NCBI GenBank assembly: GCA_902570695.1 | Contig: CACFZE010000005.1 | Span: 1-64,000, forward strand | From: an uncultured Pelagibacteraceae bacterium | GTDB taxonomy: Bacteria; Pseudomonadota; Alphaproteobacteria; Pelagibacterales; Pelagibacteraceae | Direction of reading: 5' to 3' | DNA: 64,000 nucleotides | Shown: piece after piece, positions 47,421 to 56,880 of the stretch | How the letters are laid out: each line of letters opens with the position of its first letter | How positions within the stretch are numbered: the first letter of the stretch is position 1 | The notes under the pieces: generated by a model | Seen by the model: the letters and a program-made list of their open reading frames with translations, nothing else | Told to the model about the DNA's origin: nothing | Databases searched by the model: none | Made by a program: the position numbers and the translations under genes

Positions 47421-48267
47421 TTTTTTTTTTTAGACAAAAATCATAAACAATTTTTTTTGATATATTATTCTCTTTGCTGATTTTTGAAGTTATATCTTTA
47501 ATTGACATTTTTTGTAAAAGTTTAACAATTTTTTTTTTAACTGATTCTTCCATTACTTGTAACCTATTTTCTAAATTTGTATTTTCAGAAATAACAACGG
47601 TCATTTCCCCTTTTTGTAATATATCAATATTATTGAGGTTTTTAACTTTATCTCTAATATATTCTTCATATATCTTAGTCATTTCCCTTGTTATTAAAAT
47701 GTTTCTATTATTAAAATATTTTTGGATTTGAGCTGTTATTTTTTTTATTTTTTTTGGTGAAATAAAAAAAACAATTGAGCAATTCAAATTAGAGACCTTT
47801 TGAAAAAGTTGATCAATTTGTGACTTTTTATCTGGTAAAAAACCACAAAAGAAGAAATTGTTTGAAAAACCGCTTATAGAAAAAGCCGCTGTAACAGCAG
47901 AGGATCCTGGAACTGGAAATATATTGATTTTATTCTTGATGCATTCGTTTATCAAAATTCCACCGGGATCTGAAATTGTTGGAGTACCAGCATCTGAAAT
48001 GATAGAAATTATTTTATTTTCTTTTAGTAGATTTAATACATATTTGATATTTTTTTTTTCATTAAATTTATGATTAGATAATAATTTTGCATTTATGTTG
48101 AACCGAGATAATAGTTTACTTGAAACTCTTGTGTCTTCTGACAAAATCGCGTCTGATTTATTAAGTATGTATATAGCCCTAAAAGTAATATCTCCTAAAT
48201 TTCCTATCGGCGTAGAAACACAATATAGCCCAGGTTTTAAATTATCATTTAATTCAAAATTATACAT
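47410..48267 (-). CDS. rsmI: 16S rRNA (cytidine-1402-2'-O)-methyltransferase
   Basis: RsmI methylates the 2'-O of C1402 in the 16S rRNA decoding site. Family motifs are CVSTPIGNLGDITFRAI, SEDTRVSSKLL, DAGTPTISDPG and PVPGSSAVTAA. The protein has 285 residues. It is head-to-head with the LpoA-like gene: only 3 bp separate the start codons. Confidence 0.95.
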   Translation of the reverse strand: MYNFELNDNLKPGLYCVSTPIGNLGDITFRAIYILNKSDAILSEDTRVSSKLLSRFNINAKLLSNHKFNEKKNIKYVLNLLKENKIISIISDAGTPTISDPGGILINECIKNKINIFPVPGSSAVTAAFSISGFSNNFFFCGFLPDKKSQIDQLFQKVSNLNCSIVFFISPKKIKKITAQIQKYFNNRNILITREMTKIYEEYIRDKVKNLNNIDILQKGEMTVVISENTNLENRLQVMEESVKKKIVKLLQKMSIKDITSKISKENNISKKIVYDFCLKKKNGI

Positions 48268-48270
48268 TTA

Positions 48271-49428
48271 ATGACGATTAAAAAATTATATATCATAGTT
48301 TTAAAAGTTTTTCTTATAATCGTTTTGTCAAATCTTAAGGCAATTTCAGATGAGAAAATTAAAATAGGTTTAATTGTACCTTTATCTGGCGAATATTCAT
48401 ATATTGGCGATTCAATTCTTAAATCTACAAGAATGGCTTTGAATATAATTAATGATGATAGAATTACAGTAATACCTAAAGATACTAAAGCAAACCCAAT
48501 AGATGCATTAAAAGTATCAAATGAACTCTACAATAATGGAGTAAAGATAATTATTGGACCAGTATTCAATGAGAGTAATAAATATTTAGATGAATTAAAT
48601 GGAGTAACATTTTTGTCTTTTACAAACAAAATTAGAAATAACCCAAAAAATGTGATTTCTGCAGGAGTAAATGCAATATCGCAAATAAATACAATTAAAA
48701 AATATTTAAGTGAAAATAATTTAAAAAATACAATATTTTTAATCCCAGAAACAGACTATAAAAGAGAAATTGAAGGAGCTATTGAGAAATCTAATTTAAT
48801 ATTGAAAGAAAAATTTATTTATAGCAAAGATCCAACATTATTAACAAAACAAATAGAAGATTTAACAAGATATAAACAAAGAAAAAAAAATTTAGAAAAC
48901 GAAATTAGAAGAATAGAAAATTCTAATACTTTCAATAAAAGAAAAAAAATAGATGAATTAAAAAAAAAAGATACTTTAGGCTTTATCAACTTTGACTCAG
49001 TAATAATTGCTGATTTTAGTGAAAGTCTAAAAAGTGTTGCCACATCATTATTATATACAGATGTATCTTCAGAAAGAATAAAATACATTACCTTAAATCA
49101 ATGGTTTGATGAAAGTCTTTTAAAGGAAACATCATTGCATCCAATTTATTTTCCATCAATAAATAAAAATAATTTTGAAATATTTCAAAAGGAATACATT
49201 CGGAACTTTAAAAATACACCAAATCAAATTTCTTTTTTAAGTTACGATCTAATAGGTTTGATATATTACTTGTTAATAAATAATGATTTTAAGACCAATG
49301 AAGATTTATTTATTAAGAAAAATAAATTTAAAGGAAAAATAGGCATCTTCGAAATAAATAAAAAAACAATCACCCATCAATTAAACTTTTATGAAATACA
49401 AGATAAAAATTTTAAAGAAATTTTTTAA
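48271..49428 (+). CDS. LpoA-like penicillin-binding-protein activator
   Basis: This 385-residue exported protein has a signal sequence (MTIKKLYIIVLKVFLIIVLS) and a periplasmic-binding fold of type I (IKIGLIVPLSGEYSYIGDSI, VKIIIGPVFNES). It resembles the C-terminal domain of LpoA, which activates penicillin-binding protein PBP1A. No lipobox is visible, so it may be soluble in the periplasm. A lysine-rich insertion near residues 190-225 is unusual. It is paired divergently with rsmI, as LpoA-type genes often are. Confidence 0.72.
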   Translation: MTIKKLYIIVLKVFLIIVLSNLKAISDEKIKIGLIVPLSGEYSYIGDSILKSTRMALNIINDDRITVIPKDTKANPIDALKVSNELYNNGVKIIIGPVFNESNKYLDELNGVTFLSFTNKIRNNPKNVISAGVNAISQINTIKKYLSENNLKNTIFLIPETDYKREIEGAIEKSNLILKEKFIYSKDPTLLTKQIEDLTRYKQRKKNLENEIRRIENSNTFNKRKKIDELKKKDTLGFINFDSVIIADFSESLKSVATSLLYTDVSSERIKYITLNQWFDESLLKETSLHPIYFPSINKNNFEIFQKEYIRNFKNTPNQISFLSYDLIGLIYYLLINNDFKTNEDLFIKKNKFKGKIGIFEINKKTITHQLNFYEIQDKNFKEIF

Positions 49429-50014
49429 TTTTTTTAAAAGCTTTTGCCCTGTGATCATTTTTAAATTTCAATTTTTGACTCATTTGACCAAATGTTAATC
49501 TTTTATTTTCTGGAATAAAAATTGAATCATATCCAAAACCTTTATTTCCAATTTTCTTTTTGGAAATTCTACCATTAATAATTCCCAAAGATTGGATTGG
49601 ATATTTTTTTAATCCATAAATAGTTAATGCACAAATAAATCTTGCTTTAATCTTTTTTGACTTCCAGTTTTTATCTACTTTCGATAACTTTTGATATACT
49701 TTTGATATTGCCAAATTAAAATCACCCTTTTTTCCACCCCATCTTGCTGAATAAATACCTGGTTGATTATTTAGTACGTCAATTTCAAGCCCGGAGTCAT
49801 CTGCGATACAAATTTTTTTTGTTTTTTTTGAAAAATGCTTTGCTTTAATTAAAGAATTTTTTAGAAAGGTATGTCCGTTTTCCTTAGGGCTTTTAAGGCC
49901 ATAGTCTTTTGGAGATGTAATACTGTAGTATTTTGGCAGTAAATCTTTAATTTCTTTTATTTTTCCCTCATTATTTGACCCTACTACGATTTCTTTAATT
50001 TTTTTTTTCAACAT
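49412..50014 (-). CDS. rdgB: XTP/dITP diphosphatase
   Basis: This house-cleaning pyrophosphatase removes inosine and xanthosine triphosphates. Motifs are VVGSNNEGKIKEIKDLL, IADDSGLEIDVLNNQPG, YSARWGGKKGD and GFGYDSIFIPE. The protein has 200 residues. It overlaps the convergent LpoA-like gene by 17 bp and is divergent from grpE with a 36-bp gap. Confidence 0.95.
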   Translation of the reverse strand: MLKKKIKEIVVGSNNEGKIKEIKDLLPKYYSITSPKDYGLKSPKENGHTFLKNSLIKAKHFSKKTKKICIADDSGLEIDVLNNQPGIYSARWGGKKGDFNLAISKVYQKLSKVDKNWKSKKIKARFICALTIYGLKKYPIQSLGIINGRISKKKIGNKGFGYDSIFIPENKRLTFGQMSQKLKFKNDHRAKAFKKIKKFL

Positions 50015-50050
50015 CTAGAATTTTATAAATTTCTTACCATATAGACTCTA

Positions 50051-50680
50051 ATGAAAAAAGAAGAATTACAAAAAGAAGAGGATCAAAATCTAAAAGACGA
50101 AAACTCAGAGCAAAATCTAGATAAGCAATCAACAGAAAAGGAAGAGGAAGAGGAACAAGTTTCACCTGAAGAAGAAATTACAAACCTTAAAGATAAAGTT
50201 GCTAGAACATTTGCTGAAATGGAAAATCAAAGGAGAAGATTTGAGAAAGAGAAAGATGAAGCTTTTGAATATGGTGGATTTTCATTTGCAAGAGAAACAC
50301 TTAATCTTCTAGATAATTTGGAGAGATCAAAACAAACACTAGAAAGTGACGAAACTATAAAAGATAAAGACACTCTAAAAAAATTAATAGGGCACATTGA
50401 TATTATTAATAAAGATATGATTTCAATTTTCAAAAAAAATAATATTGAGCCGATTAAAGCAATTAACGAAAAATTAGATCCAAATTTACATCAGGCCATG
50501 ATGGAAGTAGAAGATGATACAAAAGATCAAGGGACAATAGTTCAAGAAATTCAAAAAGGATTTATGATGAAGGATAGGTTGTTAAGACCTTCTTTAGTAG
50601 CTGTATCTAAAAAAAAAGTCAAAGTTAAACAGAATAACCAAAAAAACCAAGAAAATCAGGAAAAAGACGTAAAAAATTAA
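50051..50680 (+). CDS. grpE: nucleotide exchange factor GrpE
   Basis: GrpE releases ADP from DnaK. A long, highly charged N-terminal tail precedes the coiled coil (about residues 40-90) and the beta-domain with NLHQAMMEVEDD. The 209 residues are within family range; the ends are unusually rich in E, K and N. No hrcA is adjacent. dnaK and dnaJ follow. Confidence 0.93.
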   Translation: MKKEELQKEEDQNLKDENSEQNLDKQSTEKEEEEEQVSPEEEITNLKDKVARTFAEMENQRRRFEKEKDEAFEYGGFSFARETLNLLDNLERSKQTLESDETIKDKDTLKKLIGHIDIINKDMISIFKKNNIEPIKAINEKLDPNLHQAMMEVEDDTKDQGTIVQEIQKGFMMKDRLLRPSLVAVSKKKVKVKQNNQKNQENQEKDVKN

Positions 50681-50741
50681 TTATTTATTATGGTTGTAGT
50701 TGTAAAATTAACACTTATATGAGCATCAAATAGGATAAATT

Positions 50742-52664
50742 ATGAGTAAAGTTATTGGAATAGATTTAGGAACAACAAATTCTTGTGTTGCTGTTATGGA
50801 AGGAACACAAGCAAAGGTTTTAGAAAACGCTGAAGGAGCGAGAACGACACCATCAGTTGTTGCATTTACGGATGAAGGTGAAAAATTAATAGGTCAACCA
50901 GCAAAAAGACAAGCTGTTACAAATCCCGAAAATACAATATTTGCAGTTAAAAGATTAATTGGAAGAAATTTTGATGATCCAACAGTAAAAAAAGATGTAG
51001 AAACTGCACCTTTTAAAATAGTTAATTCTGATAAAGGCGACGCATGGATTGAGGCGAAAGGCCAAAAATATTCACCATCACAAATATCCGCTTTCACACT
51101 TCAAAAAATGAAAGAGACAGCAGAAAAATATTTAGGTTCTGAAGTAAAACAAGCAGTTATAACCGTTCCGGCATATTTTAATGATGCCCAGAGACAAGCA
51201 ACAAAAGATGCAGGTAAGATAGCTGGTCTTGAAGTTTTAAGAATTATAAATGAACCAACAGCTGCATCTTTAGCATATGGTTTAGATAAAAAAGCTAATA
51301 AAAAAATTGCAGTTTATGATTTAGGTGGAGGAACATTTGATGTTTCAATTCTTGAATTAGGAGATGGAGTATTCGAAGTAAAATCAACTAATGGTGATAC
51401 ATTTTTAGGTGGAGAAGATTTTGATAATGCAATAGTTGATTATCTTTTATCAGAATTTAAAAAAGAAAATGGTATTGATTTAAAATCCGATAAATTAGCT
51501 TTACAAAGACTTAAAGAAGCTGCGGAAAAAGCTAAAATAGAATTATCATCTGCAACTCAAACTGAAATAAATCTACCATTTATTACAGCAGATAAAACTG
51601 GTCCAAAACATATTAACTTAAAAATGACAAGAGCTAAGCTTGAGGCTTTAGTTGAAGATCTAATTTCAAGAACTATTCCACCATGTAAAACCGCTTTAAA
51701 AGACGCAGGTTTATCCGCAAGCGAAGTAGATGAAATTGTATTAGTTGGTGGTATGACTAGGATGCCTAAAGTAATAGAAGAAGTAAAAAATTTCTTTGGG
51801 AAAGATCCTAACAAATCTGTAAACCCTGACGAAGTTGTTGCTATGGGTGCAGCGATTCAAGCAGGAGTTTTACAAGGTGATGTAAAAGATGTGTTGCTGC
51901 TAGATGTAACTCCTTTATCTTTAGGAATAGAGACGTTAGGAGGTGTGTCTACAAAATTAATTGATAAAAATACAACAATACCAACCAAAAAAAGCCAAGT
52001 ATTTTCTACTGCAGAAGATAATCAACCAGCAGTATCAATTAGAGTTCTTCAGGGTGAAAGGGAAATGGCTTCGGATAATAAAGTATTAGGAAACTTTGAA
52101 TTAGTTGGAATAGCTCCTGCACCAAGAGGAGTTCCGCAAATTGAAGTGACATTTGATATAGATGCAAATGGTATTGTAAATGTCTCAGCAAAAGATAAAG
52201 GAACAGGAAAAGAACAAAAAATTCAAATTCAAGCATCTGGAGGATTAAGTGATGAAGAAATTAATCAAATGGTAAAAGATGCAGAATCTAATAAAGAAGA
52301 AGATAAAAAGAAAAGAGAAGCTGTTGATGCAAGAAATCAAGCAGATACACTAATACACTCAACTGAAAAAAATTTAAAAGAACATGGAAGTAAAGTTTCT
52401 GATGCAGATAAAAAGGCTATTGAAGATGCATCGGCAAACTTAAGGAATGCTCTTAAAGGTACTGATGTTGAAGAAATTAAGAAGAAAACACAAGATTTAG
52501 TTCAGGCATCTATGAAATTAGGTGAAGCAATCTATAAATCACAACAAGGTGCAAAGCCTGATGATGCTCCAAAAGACGCAAAGAAAGAAGATACAAAAGA
52601 CGATAATGTTGTTGATGCAGATTTTGAAGAAGTAAAAGACGAGAACAAAGAAAAAAGCGCCTAA
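50742..52664 (+). CDS. dnaK: chaperone DnaK (Hsp70)
   Basis: DnaK is the central Hsp70 chaperone. The ATPase half begins [18 protein letters not shown] and holds [13 protein letters not shown]; the substrate domain follows from about residue 390. The C-terminal tail ends [16 protein letters not shown], the expected acidic end. It has 640 residues. An AGGA ribosome site precedes the ATG. dnaJ follows after 28 bp. Confidence 0.98.
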   Translation: MSKVIGIDLGTTNSCVAVMEGTQAKVLENAEGARTTPSVVAFTDEGEKLIGQPAKRQAVTNPENTIFAVKRLIGRNFDDPTVKKDVETAPFKIVNSDKGDAWIEAKGQKYSPSQISAFTLQKMKETAEKYLGSEVKQAVITVPAYFNDAQRQATKDAGKIAGLEVLRIINEPTAASLAYGLDKKANKKIAVYDLGGGTFDVSILELGDGVFEVKSTNGDTFLGGEDFDNAIVDYLLSEFKKENGIDLKSDKLALQRLKEAAEKAKIELSSATQTEINLPFITADKTGPKHINLKMTRAKLEALVEDLISRTIPPCKTALKDAGLSASEVDEIVLVGGMTRMPKVIEEVKNFFGKDPNKSVNPDEVVAMGAAIQAGVLQGDVKDVLLLDVTPLSLGIETLGGVSTKLIDKNTTIPTKKSQVFSTAEDNQPAVSIRVLQGEREMASDNKVLGNFELVGIAPAPRGVPQIEVTFDIDANGIVNVSAKDKGTGKEQKIQIQASGGLSDEEINQMVKDAESNKEEDKKKREAVDARNQADTLIHSTEKNLKEHGSKVSDADKKAIEDASANLRNALKGTDVEEIKKKTQDLVQASMKLGEAIYKSQQGAKPDDAPKDAKKEDTKDDNVVDADFEEVKDENKEKSA

Positions 52665-52692
52665 TAAAACAACTGTTTGTCTATAACACGTT

Positions 52693-53817
52693 ATGGCAAA
52701 AAGAGACTATTACGAAGTTTTAGGTGTAAACAAAAGCGCTTCAGCAGACCAAATCAAATCGGCTTACAGAAAACTCGCAGTAAAATATCACCCAGATAAA
52801 AATAAAGGTGATAAAGCTGCCGAGGAAAAATTTAAGGAAGCATCTGAAGCTTATCATGTACTTTCCAATTCAGAGAGAAAACAAAATTACGATAATTTTG
52901 GTCATGCTGCTTTTGAAAATGGAGGTGGTGGAAGAGGTGGATTTGGAAATTTCGATTTTTCAAATCATTTCTCCGATATTTTTGAAGACTTTTTTGGAGA
53001 GGGTTTTGGAGGAGGCCGTAGATCAAGAAGGTCAAATAATAGAGGATCAGATTTAAGATATGATTTATCAATTTCTTTGGAAGAGGCCTTTTCTGGAAAG
53101 AAACAAGATATTAAATTTTCTACATCTGAAAAATGTAATACTTGTAGTGGGTCGGGTTCAAAACCTGGTCATCAAGCTGGAGTATGCTCGATGTGTGGTG
53201 GTCATGGTCAAGTAAGATCAAGCCAAGGTTTTTTTACAGTTCAACAAACATGTCCTCAATGCGCTGGAGCAGGAGAGGAAATCACTCATCCTTGCTCTAT
53301 TTGTAATGGACAAGGTAAACAACAAGCTTCAAAAAGATTATCTGTTACTATCCCAAAAGGCGTGGATGATGGAACTAGAATTAGACTTTCAGGAAAAGGT
53401 GAGGCTGGATCAAGAGGCAGTAGTAGTGGTGATTTATACTTGTTCATAAATGTTCATTCTCATGAGTTATTTAAAAGATCCGATGAAAATTTATTTTTCG
53501 AATGTCCAGTCTCTATTGCAGATGCTGCTTTAGGTACTTCAATTGAAATTCCAACAATCGACGGTGGTAAAGCTAAAATTAAGATTCCCGCTGGAACACA
53601 AAGCGGTAAGCAATTTAGACTAAGAGGCAAAGGAATGCCTTATATGAGGGGTAATGATTTTGGTGACTTATATGTTCAGGTAAATACGGAAGTTCCAGTA
53701 TCATTAAATAAAGAGCAAAAAGAATTACTTGAAAAATTCAGAGAAATTGAAAACGAAAAATCTAACCCAAGCATAAAAAAATTCTTTCAAAAAGCTAAAA
53801 GTTTCTGGAAAAACTAA
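52693..53817 (+). CDS. dnaJ: co-chaperone DnaJ (Hsp40)
   Basis: DnaJ stimulates DnaK ATP hydrolysis. The J domain has HPD in [10 protein letters not shown], then a glycine/phenylalanine region, and four zinc repeats [24 protein letters not shown] and CSICNGQG. The protein has 374 residues and is a complete type I DnaJ. dapB follows after 27 bp. Confidence 0.98.
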   Translation: MAKRDYYEVLGVNKSASADQIKSAYRKLAVKYHPDKNKGDKAAEEKFKEASEAYHVLSNSERKQNYDNFGHAAFENGGGGRGGFGNFDFSNHFSDIFEDFFGEGFGGGRRSRRSNNRGSDLRYDLSISLEEAFSGKKQDIKFSTSEKCNTCSGSGSKPGHQAGVCSMCGGHGQVRSSQGFFTVQQTCPQCAGAGEEITHPCSICNGQGKQQASKRLSVTIPKGVDDGTRIRLSGKGEAGSRGSSSGDLYLFINVHSHELFKRSDENLFFECPVSIADAALGTSIEIPTIDGGKAKIKIPAGTQSGKQFRLRGKGMPYMRGNDFGDLYVQVNTEVPVSLNKEQKELLEKFREIENEKSNPSIKKFFQKAKSFWKN

Positions 53818-53844
53818 TCAATAGTGCTAATCTAAAAGGCTATA

Positions 53845-54621
53845 ATGGGTAAAATTAATCTAGCCATAACAGGATGTATGGGAAGAATGGGTCAACAGCT
53901 CATTAAATCTGCCATTAAAGATAAATCTACCAGATTGGTTGCTCTAACAGAAAATAGAACGATTAATAAGAAAATCAGTGGAATAAAACCTGAATTAAAT
54001 ACTGAAAAAGCTCTTGTTAAAGCGAATGTAATAATAGATTTCACAATTCCAAAATGTACATTCGAGGTTTTAAATATAGCCACAAAGTTAAAGAAGAAAG
54101 TGGTTATTGGCACAACAGGTTTTACAAAAAAAGAGGAAGATTTAATAAAGAAGTTTTCAAAAAAAATCCCGATTTTAAAAGCAGGAAATATGAGCCTTGG
54201 AATTAATTTACTCATGTACTTGACAGAGATTACATCGGCATCACTTGGAAGCAATTATTTAAGTAAAGTTTTTGAGGTTCATCACAGACATAAAAAAGAT
54301 CATCCATCAGGTACAGCTTTAATGCTTGGAAAGGGAATTGCTGTAGGAAAAAATAAAGACTTTTATAAAATGATAGGAAGAAAATATTTAAACAAAAAAA
54401 ATTTTCCTTACGGAAAAAAAATTAATTTTAATTCAATAAGGAAAGGTGAGATTATTGGTGAACATGAAGTTACTTTTTCAAGTGGAAAAGAAATAATTAC
54501 ACTGAACCACGAGGCTTTTGACAGAGCTTTATATTCAGATGGAGCAATAACTGCTGCAAAATGGTTATTTAATAAAAAACCAGGCCTTTATTCGATGAGA
54601 AATCTTTTGAATTTTAAATAA
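53845..54621 (+). CDS. dapB: 4-hydroxy-tetrahydrodipicolinate reductase
   Basis: DapB reduces the cyclic precursor of diaminopimelate and lysine. The dinucleotide-binding motif is AITGCMGRMGQQL, and the catalytic region is EVHHRHKKDHPSGTA. The protein has 258 residues. A DnaKJ-dapB order is known in alphaproteobacteria. Its final base is the first base of the nth start. lysA in this window acts later in the same pathway. Confidence 0.96.
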   Translation: MGKINLAITGCMGRMGQQLIKSAIKDKSTRLVALTENRTINKKISGIKPELNTEKALVKANVIIDFTIPKCTFEVLNIATKLKKKVVIGTTGFTKKEEDLIKKFSKKIPILKAGNMSLGINLLMYLTEITSASLGSNYLSKVFEVHHRHKKDHPSGTALMLGKGIAVGKNKDFYKMIGRKYLNKKNFPYGKKINFNSIRKGEIIGEHEVTFSSGKEIITLNHEAFDRALYSDGAITAAKWLFNKKPGLYSMRNLLNFK

Positions 54622-55274
54622 TGAATGAAGTTCAAAGGGCTAAAATAGTTTTAAGAATACTTAATAAAACCTATCCAACAACACCTATACCCTTAAAACA
54701 CAGAAATATATTCACTCTTTTAATATCTGTTTTACTTTCGGCTCAATGTACAGATGTAAATGTAAATAATGTCACAAAAAATATTTATCCAAAATTCAAT
54801 AAACCTAAGCATTTCGTTAAGCTTGGTAGAAAAAAAATAGAAAAATTAATAAGAAGTATTGGAATTTTTAGAGTAAAGGCAAAGAGCATTTATAATTTGT
54901 CAAAGACGTTAGTCAAAAAATATAATGGCAGGGTTCCAAAAACATTTAAGGAGTTAGAGGAGCTGCCTGGGGTGGGACACAAAACAGCAAGTGTAGTTAT
55001 GTCCCAAGGTTTTGGATATCCTGCATTTCCAATAGATACTCATATACATAGACTTGCTCAACGTTGGGGTTTAACTAATGGAAAAAATGTTGTTCAAACA
55101 GAGGAAGATTTAAAGCGTTTATTCCCAAAAAAATATTGGAACAAACTCCATCTTCAAATAATTTATTACGGTAGGGAATATTGTAAAGCGAGAGAATGTT
55201 ACGGTATTTCTTGTATAATTTGTACTTCTTGTTATCCTAATAGAAAAAAACCAATTAAAACAAAAAAAGCTTAA
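54621..55274 (+). CDS. nth: endonuclease III (DNA glycosylase/AP lyase)
   Basis: Nth removes oxidised pyrimidines. The helix-hairpin-helix and catalytic lysine are in LPGVGHKTASVVM, and the catalytic aspartate is in FPIDTHIHRL. The C-terminal iron-sulfur loop is unusual: cysteines follow C-x4-C-x4-C-x2-C-x2-C where the textbook spacing is C-x6-C-x2-C-x5-C. Overall span is the same, so a cluster may still form. The protein has 217 residues. Confidence 0.93.
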   Translation: MNEVQRAKIVLRILNKTYPTTPIPLKHRNIFTLLISVLLSAQCTDVNVNNVTKNIYPKFNKPKHFVKLGRKKIEKLIRSIGIFRVKAKSIYNLSKTLVKKYNGRVPKTFKELEELPGVGHKTASVVMSQGFGYPAFPIDTHIHRLAQRWGLTNGKNVVQTEEDLKRLFPKKYWNKLHLQIIYYGREYCKARECYGISCIICTSCYPNRKKPIKTKKA

Positions 55275-55275
55275 A

Positions 55276-56205
55276 ATGAAAATTCTAGGAATTGGAAACG
55301 CAATTGTAGATGTTATTTGCAAAGTTGAAGAAGGTTTTATCGAACAAAATAATTTAACTAAAGGCACCATGAAGCTTATTTTTGATGAACAGGAATTTAA
55401 GAATATGTTATCTAATCTTAGAATTGAAAAAACTATATCAGGAGGATCGGTAGCAAATTCTATTGTAGGATTATCTCAACTTGGTAATAAAGTTGGTTTT
55501 ATCGGCAAGGTAAGTGATGACGAACTAGGAAGTAAATATGAAGATGGTTTAAAATCAGAGAATGTTGAATATTTTTATTCAAAGAAGAAAGAAGAATTAC
55601 CAACAGGAACTTGTTTAATTTTAGTAACCCCGGACTCAGAAAGAACCATGTGTACTTATCTTGGAACAGCAGGAAAAATAAATGCGAATGATATAAATGC
55701 CGATGTGGTAAAACGATCAGAGATTATTTTTTTAGAAGGATATTTGTGGGACGAAGGAGAGCCAAAAAAAGCATTTGAAAAAGCAATTAATAGTGCGAAT
55801 AAAGTTGCAATGTCACTATCAGATCAATTCTGTGTGGACAGGCACAAACCACACTTTTTGGAATTAGTGAAAAACAAATTAGATATTACATTCGCTAACG
55901 AACAAGAAATGATGTCATTAATAGATGCCAAAGATTTTAAAGATGTTATTGATTTTGGAAAAAGTTTAAAAAAATTTGTTGTTATTACAAGAGGAGAAAA
56001 AGGAGCTATATCAATAAATGGTGATGAAATTATTGAAAATGGAATTGAAGATAATTTAAATATTAAAGATCTTACAGGAGCTGGAGATTTATTTGCTGCA
56101 GGTTTTTTACATGGAAATTTAAATAATTTAAGTACATCTGAGAGTCTTAATAAAGGGCGAGAAATGTCGTCGAAAGTTATTCAGCAAATAGGTGCTAGAC
56201 TTTAG
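55276..56205 (+). CDS. PfkB-family carbohydrate/nucleoside kinase
   Basis: This 309-residue ribokinase-fold enzyme has SGGSVANSIVGLSQLG near residue 55 and the anion-hole signature DLTGAGDLFAAGFLHG with the catalytic aspartate near residue 267. The N-terminal ILGIGNAIVDVIC resembles adenosine-kinase-like members common in alphaproteobacteria. The substrate is not certain. It is one base after nth and overlaps the convergent arfA-like gene by 11 bp. Confidence 0.88.
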   Translation: MKILGIGNAIVDVICKVEEGFIEQNNLTKGTMKLIFDEQEFKNMLSNLRIEKTISGGSVANSIVGLSQLGNKVGFIGKVSDDELGSKYEDGLKSENVEYFYSKKKEELPTGTCLILVTPDSERTMCTYLGTAGKINANDINADVVKRSEIIFLEGYLWDEGEPKKAFEKAINSANKVAMSLSDQFCVDRHKPHFLELVKNKLDITFANEQEMMSLIDAKDFKDVIDFGKSLKKFVVITRGEKGAISINGDEIIENGIEDNLNIKDLTGAGDLFAAGFLHGNLNNLSTSESLNKGREMSSKVIQQIGARL

Positions 56206-56311
56206 TCTTTTTTCTGCTGTAACTTCCTTTACCTTTTTTAGGCTTTACAATTCTTTGTTTGAATTTTTTTGAAAATAAATCTTTGGCAAGTTTATTTTTT
56301 TTTTTTCTCAA
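56195..56311 (-). CDS. arfA: ArfA-like alternative ribosome-rescue factor (38 residues, TTG start)
   Basis: The frame starts at TTG 56311-56309, directly after an in-frame stop, and ends at TAG 56197-56195. The core LFSKKFKQRIVKPKKGKGSY is followed by SRKKTKV. This matches the conserved ArfA segment (LFRQRV..KKGKGSY.RK in Escherichia coli), which binds the empty mRNA channel and recruits release factor 2 to stalled ribosomes. The start overlaps the stop of the upstream regulator as TTGA, so it is likely translationally coupled. A run of 12 A's lies after the second codon, so the reading depends on its exact length. The 3' end overlaps the PfkB gene. Confidence 0.72.
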   Translation of the reverse strand: MRKKKNKLAKDLFSKKFKQRIVKPKKGKGSYSRKKTKV

Positions 56312-56868
56312 TTAATCTTGTACCCTTTTTTTGAACTTTTAATAAAATTATTATCCCCAAAAGCTTTTAAAATTTTCTTTCTTAATCTATAAACATGCGT
56401 TTCTACAGTATGTGTTTCTAATTTAGACTTATGTCCCCAAACGTTAATTTGCAAATCGTTAATAGATATTGGAATATCTGAATTATTCAAAAAAATTATT
56501 ATATCAGTCTCCTTTTCAGTCAAAGGTAGAGTTTTAAACTGATGTTTCATAATTCTAGAGTTTAAATTGATAGAGTATTTATCAATTTTAATATTATTTT
56601 GCTGATAGTATTTATTTTTCAAAAATTGAATATTTATTAAATCAATTAATTTAAATAAATTAATAGGATAATTATTTATTTGAATATGATTATCAATTTT
56701 CATTTTTTTTTCAGTAGAGATAACTAAGCCTCCTTTTTTTAAGTATTTGTTATCTATTTTTCCACTGTTAATTGATTTTATATTAAAATTTAAAATATCT
56801 TTAACTTCGTTTAAAATATTGAATAGTACTGGAAAATTATAGACAATAAGAAAATGACTTTTAAACAT
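56308..56868 (-). CDS. OmpR-type winged-helix regulator with degenerate receiver
   Basis: The C-terminal part (about residues 110-186) is a clear OmpR/PhoB-type winged helix: PLTEKETDIIIFLNN, HTVETHVYRLRKKI and SSKKGYKIN. The N-terminal part has receiver-like length, but I see no acidic pocket or phosphoacceptor aspartate; the expected site reads KKGGLVISTEKK. It may act without phosphorylation. From ATG 56868 it has 186 residues. It is divergent from the YkuD gene (12 bp) and coupled to the arfA-like gene. Confidence 0.78.
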   Translation of the reverse strand: MFKSHFLIVYNFPVLFNILNEVKDILNFNIKSINSGKIDNKYLKKGGLVISTEKKMKIDNHIQINNYPINLFKLIDLINIQFLKNKYYQQNNIKIDKYSINLNSRIMKHQFKTLPLTEKETDIIIFLNNSDIPISINDLQINVWGHKSKLETHTVETHVYRLRKKILKAFGDNNFIKSSKKGYKIN

Positions 56869-56880
56869 TATCAATAGAAT

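Noticed and set aside
50681-50741. Heat-shock promoter or CIRCE element before dnaK
   Set aside because: No CIRCE inverted repeat and no convincing sigma-32 spacing; only loose sigma-70-like hexamers in A/T-rich sequence.
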